Positions 5,415-6,065 of a stretch of DNA of 6,065 nucleotides are shown piece after piece. The stretch is from NCBI GenBank assembly GCA_018971925.1, contig JAGWZT010000134.1, positions 1-6,065 of the forward strand. The letters are read 5' to 3'. The notes beneath the pieces were generated by a model. The model had not been told where the DNA came from. It searched no databases and saw only the letters and a program-made list of their open reading frames with translations. Position numbers and translations under genes: made by a program. Numbering within the stretch: position 1 is the stretch's first letter; every line of letters starts with the position of its first letter. The DNA comes from Lysobacteraceae bacterium. GTDB taxonomy: Bacteria > Pseudomonadota > Gammaproteobacteria > Xanthomonadales > Rhodanobacteraceae.

Positions 5415-5900
5415 ATGCACGCGAACGCAGCACCAGTCGGTGAATCCCTCGACGCTTTGATCGACCGCGTCGACGCCGCGCTGCCGCAAACCCAATGCAC
5501 CCGCTGCGGTTACCCGGCCTGCCGGCCTTACGCGGAGGCCATCGTGCGTGGCGAGGCTGCGATCAACCGCTGCCCGCCGGGTGGTGCGGAAGGCGTGCGT
5601 GTACTTGCGCGAATCACCGGCCGACCCGCGCTGCCGCTCGATCCGGAATGCGGCGTCGAAGCGCCACCACGCGTCGCCGTGATCGACGAGGACGCGTGCA
5701 TCGGCTGCACCAAGTGCATCCAGGCCTGTCCAGTGGACGCGATCGTTGGCGCCAGCAAGTTGATGCATACCGTCATCGCGGATTTGTGCACGGGTTGCGA
5801 ACTCTGCATTCCGCCCTGCCCCGTCGATTGCATCGCCTTGGTCCCGTTGCGCGGCGTGCCCGACCGGCTGCCGCGCCCGGCACTCCCAAGTTCGCCATGA
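5415..5900 (+). CDS. rnfB: RnfB-like ferredoxin protein with three [4Fe-4S] sites, short soluble form
   Basis: RnfB is the iron-sulfur subunit of the Rnf/Rsx electron-transport complex. The 161-residue product has the RnfB-type Fe-S domain with C28, C31, C36 and C53 (QCTRCGYPACRPYAEAI...NRCPPGG). Two classical CxxCxxCxxxCP clusters follow: C95/C98/C101/C105 and C125/C128/C131/C135. Unlike E. coli RsxB (about 190 residues) it has no N-terminal membrane helix: residues 1-24 are hydrophilic, and upstream codons (5352-5414) are Arg-rich without hydrophobic run. No other rnf genes lie in the window, although only 165 bp downstream are visible. It may be a stand-alone ferredoxin passing electrons to an unknown partner. 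The ATG at 5415 is chosen because the conserved domain begins soon after and because of the -10-like hexamer; no ribosome binding site exists. The gene is divergent from the transporter. Confidence 0.85.
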   Translation: MHANAAPVGESLDALIDRVDAALPQTQCTRCGYPACRPYAEAIVRGEAAINRCPPGGAEGVRVLARITGRPALPLDPECGVEAPPRVAVIDEDACIGCTKCIQACPVDAIVGASKLMHTVIADLCTGCELCIPPCPVDCIALVPLRGVPDRLPRPALPSSP

Positions 5901-5926
5901 ACCTGCGCGAGCTTCGTGAAAAGTCA

Positions 5927-5942
5927 GGCCATGGATGGCCGT
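5927..5942. repeat. Copy 2 of 16-bp intergenic repeat GGCCATGGATGGCCGT
   Basis: This is identical to 3385-3400 in the same orientation and starts 26 bp after the stop of the RnfB-like gene. The GGCCAT/ATGGCC arms could form a small hairpin in the 3' end of that transcript. Confidence 0.65.
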
Positions 5943-5955
5943 TCTGGTGCCCCGT

Positions 5956-6065
5956 GTGAACGATTTCATTCCAGCGACACCGAGTCCCGTTCCGCGGCGA
6001 TCATGGAAGATCGCATGGATAATGCGCGGCGCGTGGGTCGCCGCGATCGCGGTGCTCTGCATCGC
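5956..6065 (+). CDS. Possible start of a membrane or exported protein (cut by window edge)
   Basis: An open frame from the GTG at 5956 runs to the window end. After a Pro/Ser-rich start it reads RRSWKIAWIMRGAWVAAIAVLCI, a basic stretch followed by a hydrophobic run as in a signal peptide or first membrane helix. An in-frame ATG at 6022 (MRGAWVAAIAVLCI), with GGAAGA at 6005-6010, is an alternative start. Only about 36 codons are visible, so neither coding status nor family can be settled. Confidence 0.35.
   Translation, partial: MNDFIPATPSPVPRRSWKIAWIMRGAWVAAIAVLCI

Noticed and set aside
4195..5460. A 421-codon plus-strand open frame opposite the transporter
   Set aside because: Rich in Gln, His and Arg with no recognisable family, and fully antisense to a clear 12-helix MFS protein.
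5217..6062. A 281-codon minus-strand open frame covering the RnfB-like gene
   Set aside because: Opposite a gene with 12 conserved cluster cysteines, and it shows no domain of its own.
1..6065. CRISPR array, insertion sequence or defence system
   Set aside because: No regularly spaced direct repeats, transposase, integrase or known defence domains are visible on either strand.

Overview
The window is GC-rich, tightly packed bacterial chromosome. Gene content, codon use and the gene types (dnaB beside a DadA-like oxidoreductase, a SlyD with a short His tail, a stand-alone short RnfB) suggest a gammaproteobacterium of the Xanthomonadales type (Xanthomonadaceae or Rhodanobacteraceae). That placement is inferred from protein character alone. 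I see no transposase, integrase, CRISPR array, rRNA or convincing tRNA.

Layout from left to right. (1) On the minus strand, the first 78 codons of the replicative helicase dnaB run off the left edge. Upstream of them lies a minus-strand gene for a DadA-like FAD-dependent amino acid oxidoreductase (364-1620). (2) A 175-bp divergent spacer holds a possible leaderless promoter for the oxidoreductase and, facing the other way, a good match to a sigma-54 promoter. That promoter precedes an unrecognised, lysine-free acidic protein of 96 residues (1796-2086). (3) Two more plus-strand genes follow: a NlpC/P60 lipoprotein hydrolase (2200-2757) and a DoxX-family membrane protein (2826-3230). (4) A 320-bp convergent spacer (3231-3550) has no credible gene but is rich in inverted repeats. 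It contains a probable terminator for slyD, a perfect 7-bp hairpin and one copy of a 16-bp repeat. (5) On the minus strand, an MFS transporter of the sialate:H+ symporter type (4060-5325) is followed after 8 bp by slyD (3551-4051), probably as one transcript. (6) Divergent from the transporter is a short ferredoxin-like RnfB without a membrane anchor (5415-5900). After it come the second copy of the 16-bp repeat and the possible start of another gene running off the right edge.

The genes do not form one obvious pathway. They cover replication, amino acid oxidation, cell-wall remodelling, membrane transport, protein folding and metal handling, and electron transfer. I found no clear new multi-gene system. 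The most interesting signals are regulatory or structural: the sigma-54-like element before the orphan small gene, two starts with a -10-like hexamer exactly 6 bp before the ATG, the shared 16-bp inverted repeat, and the structured spacer.
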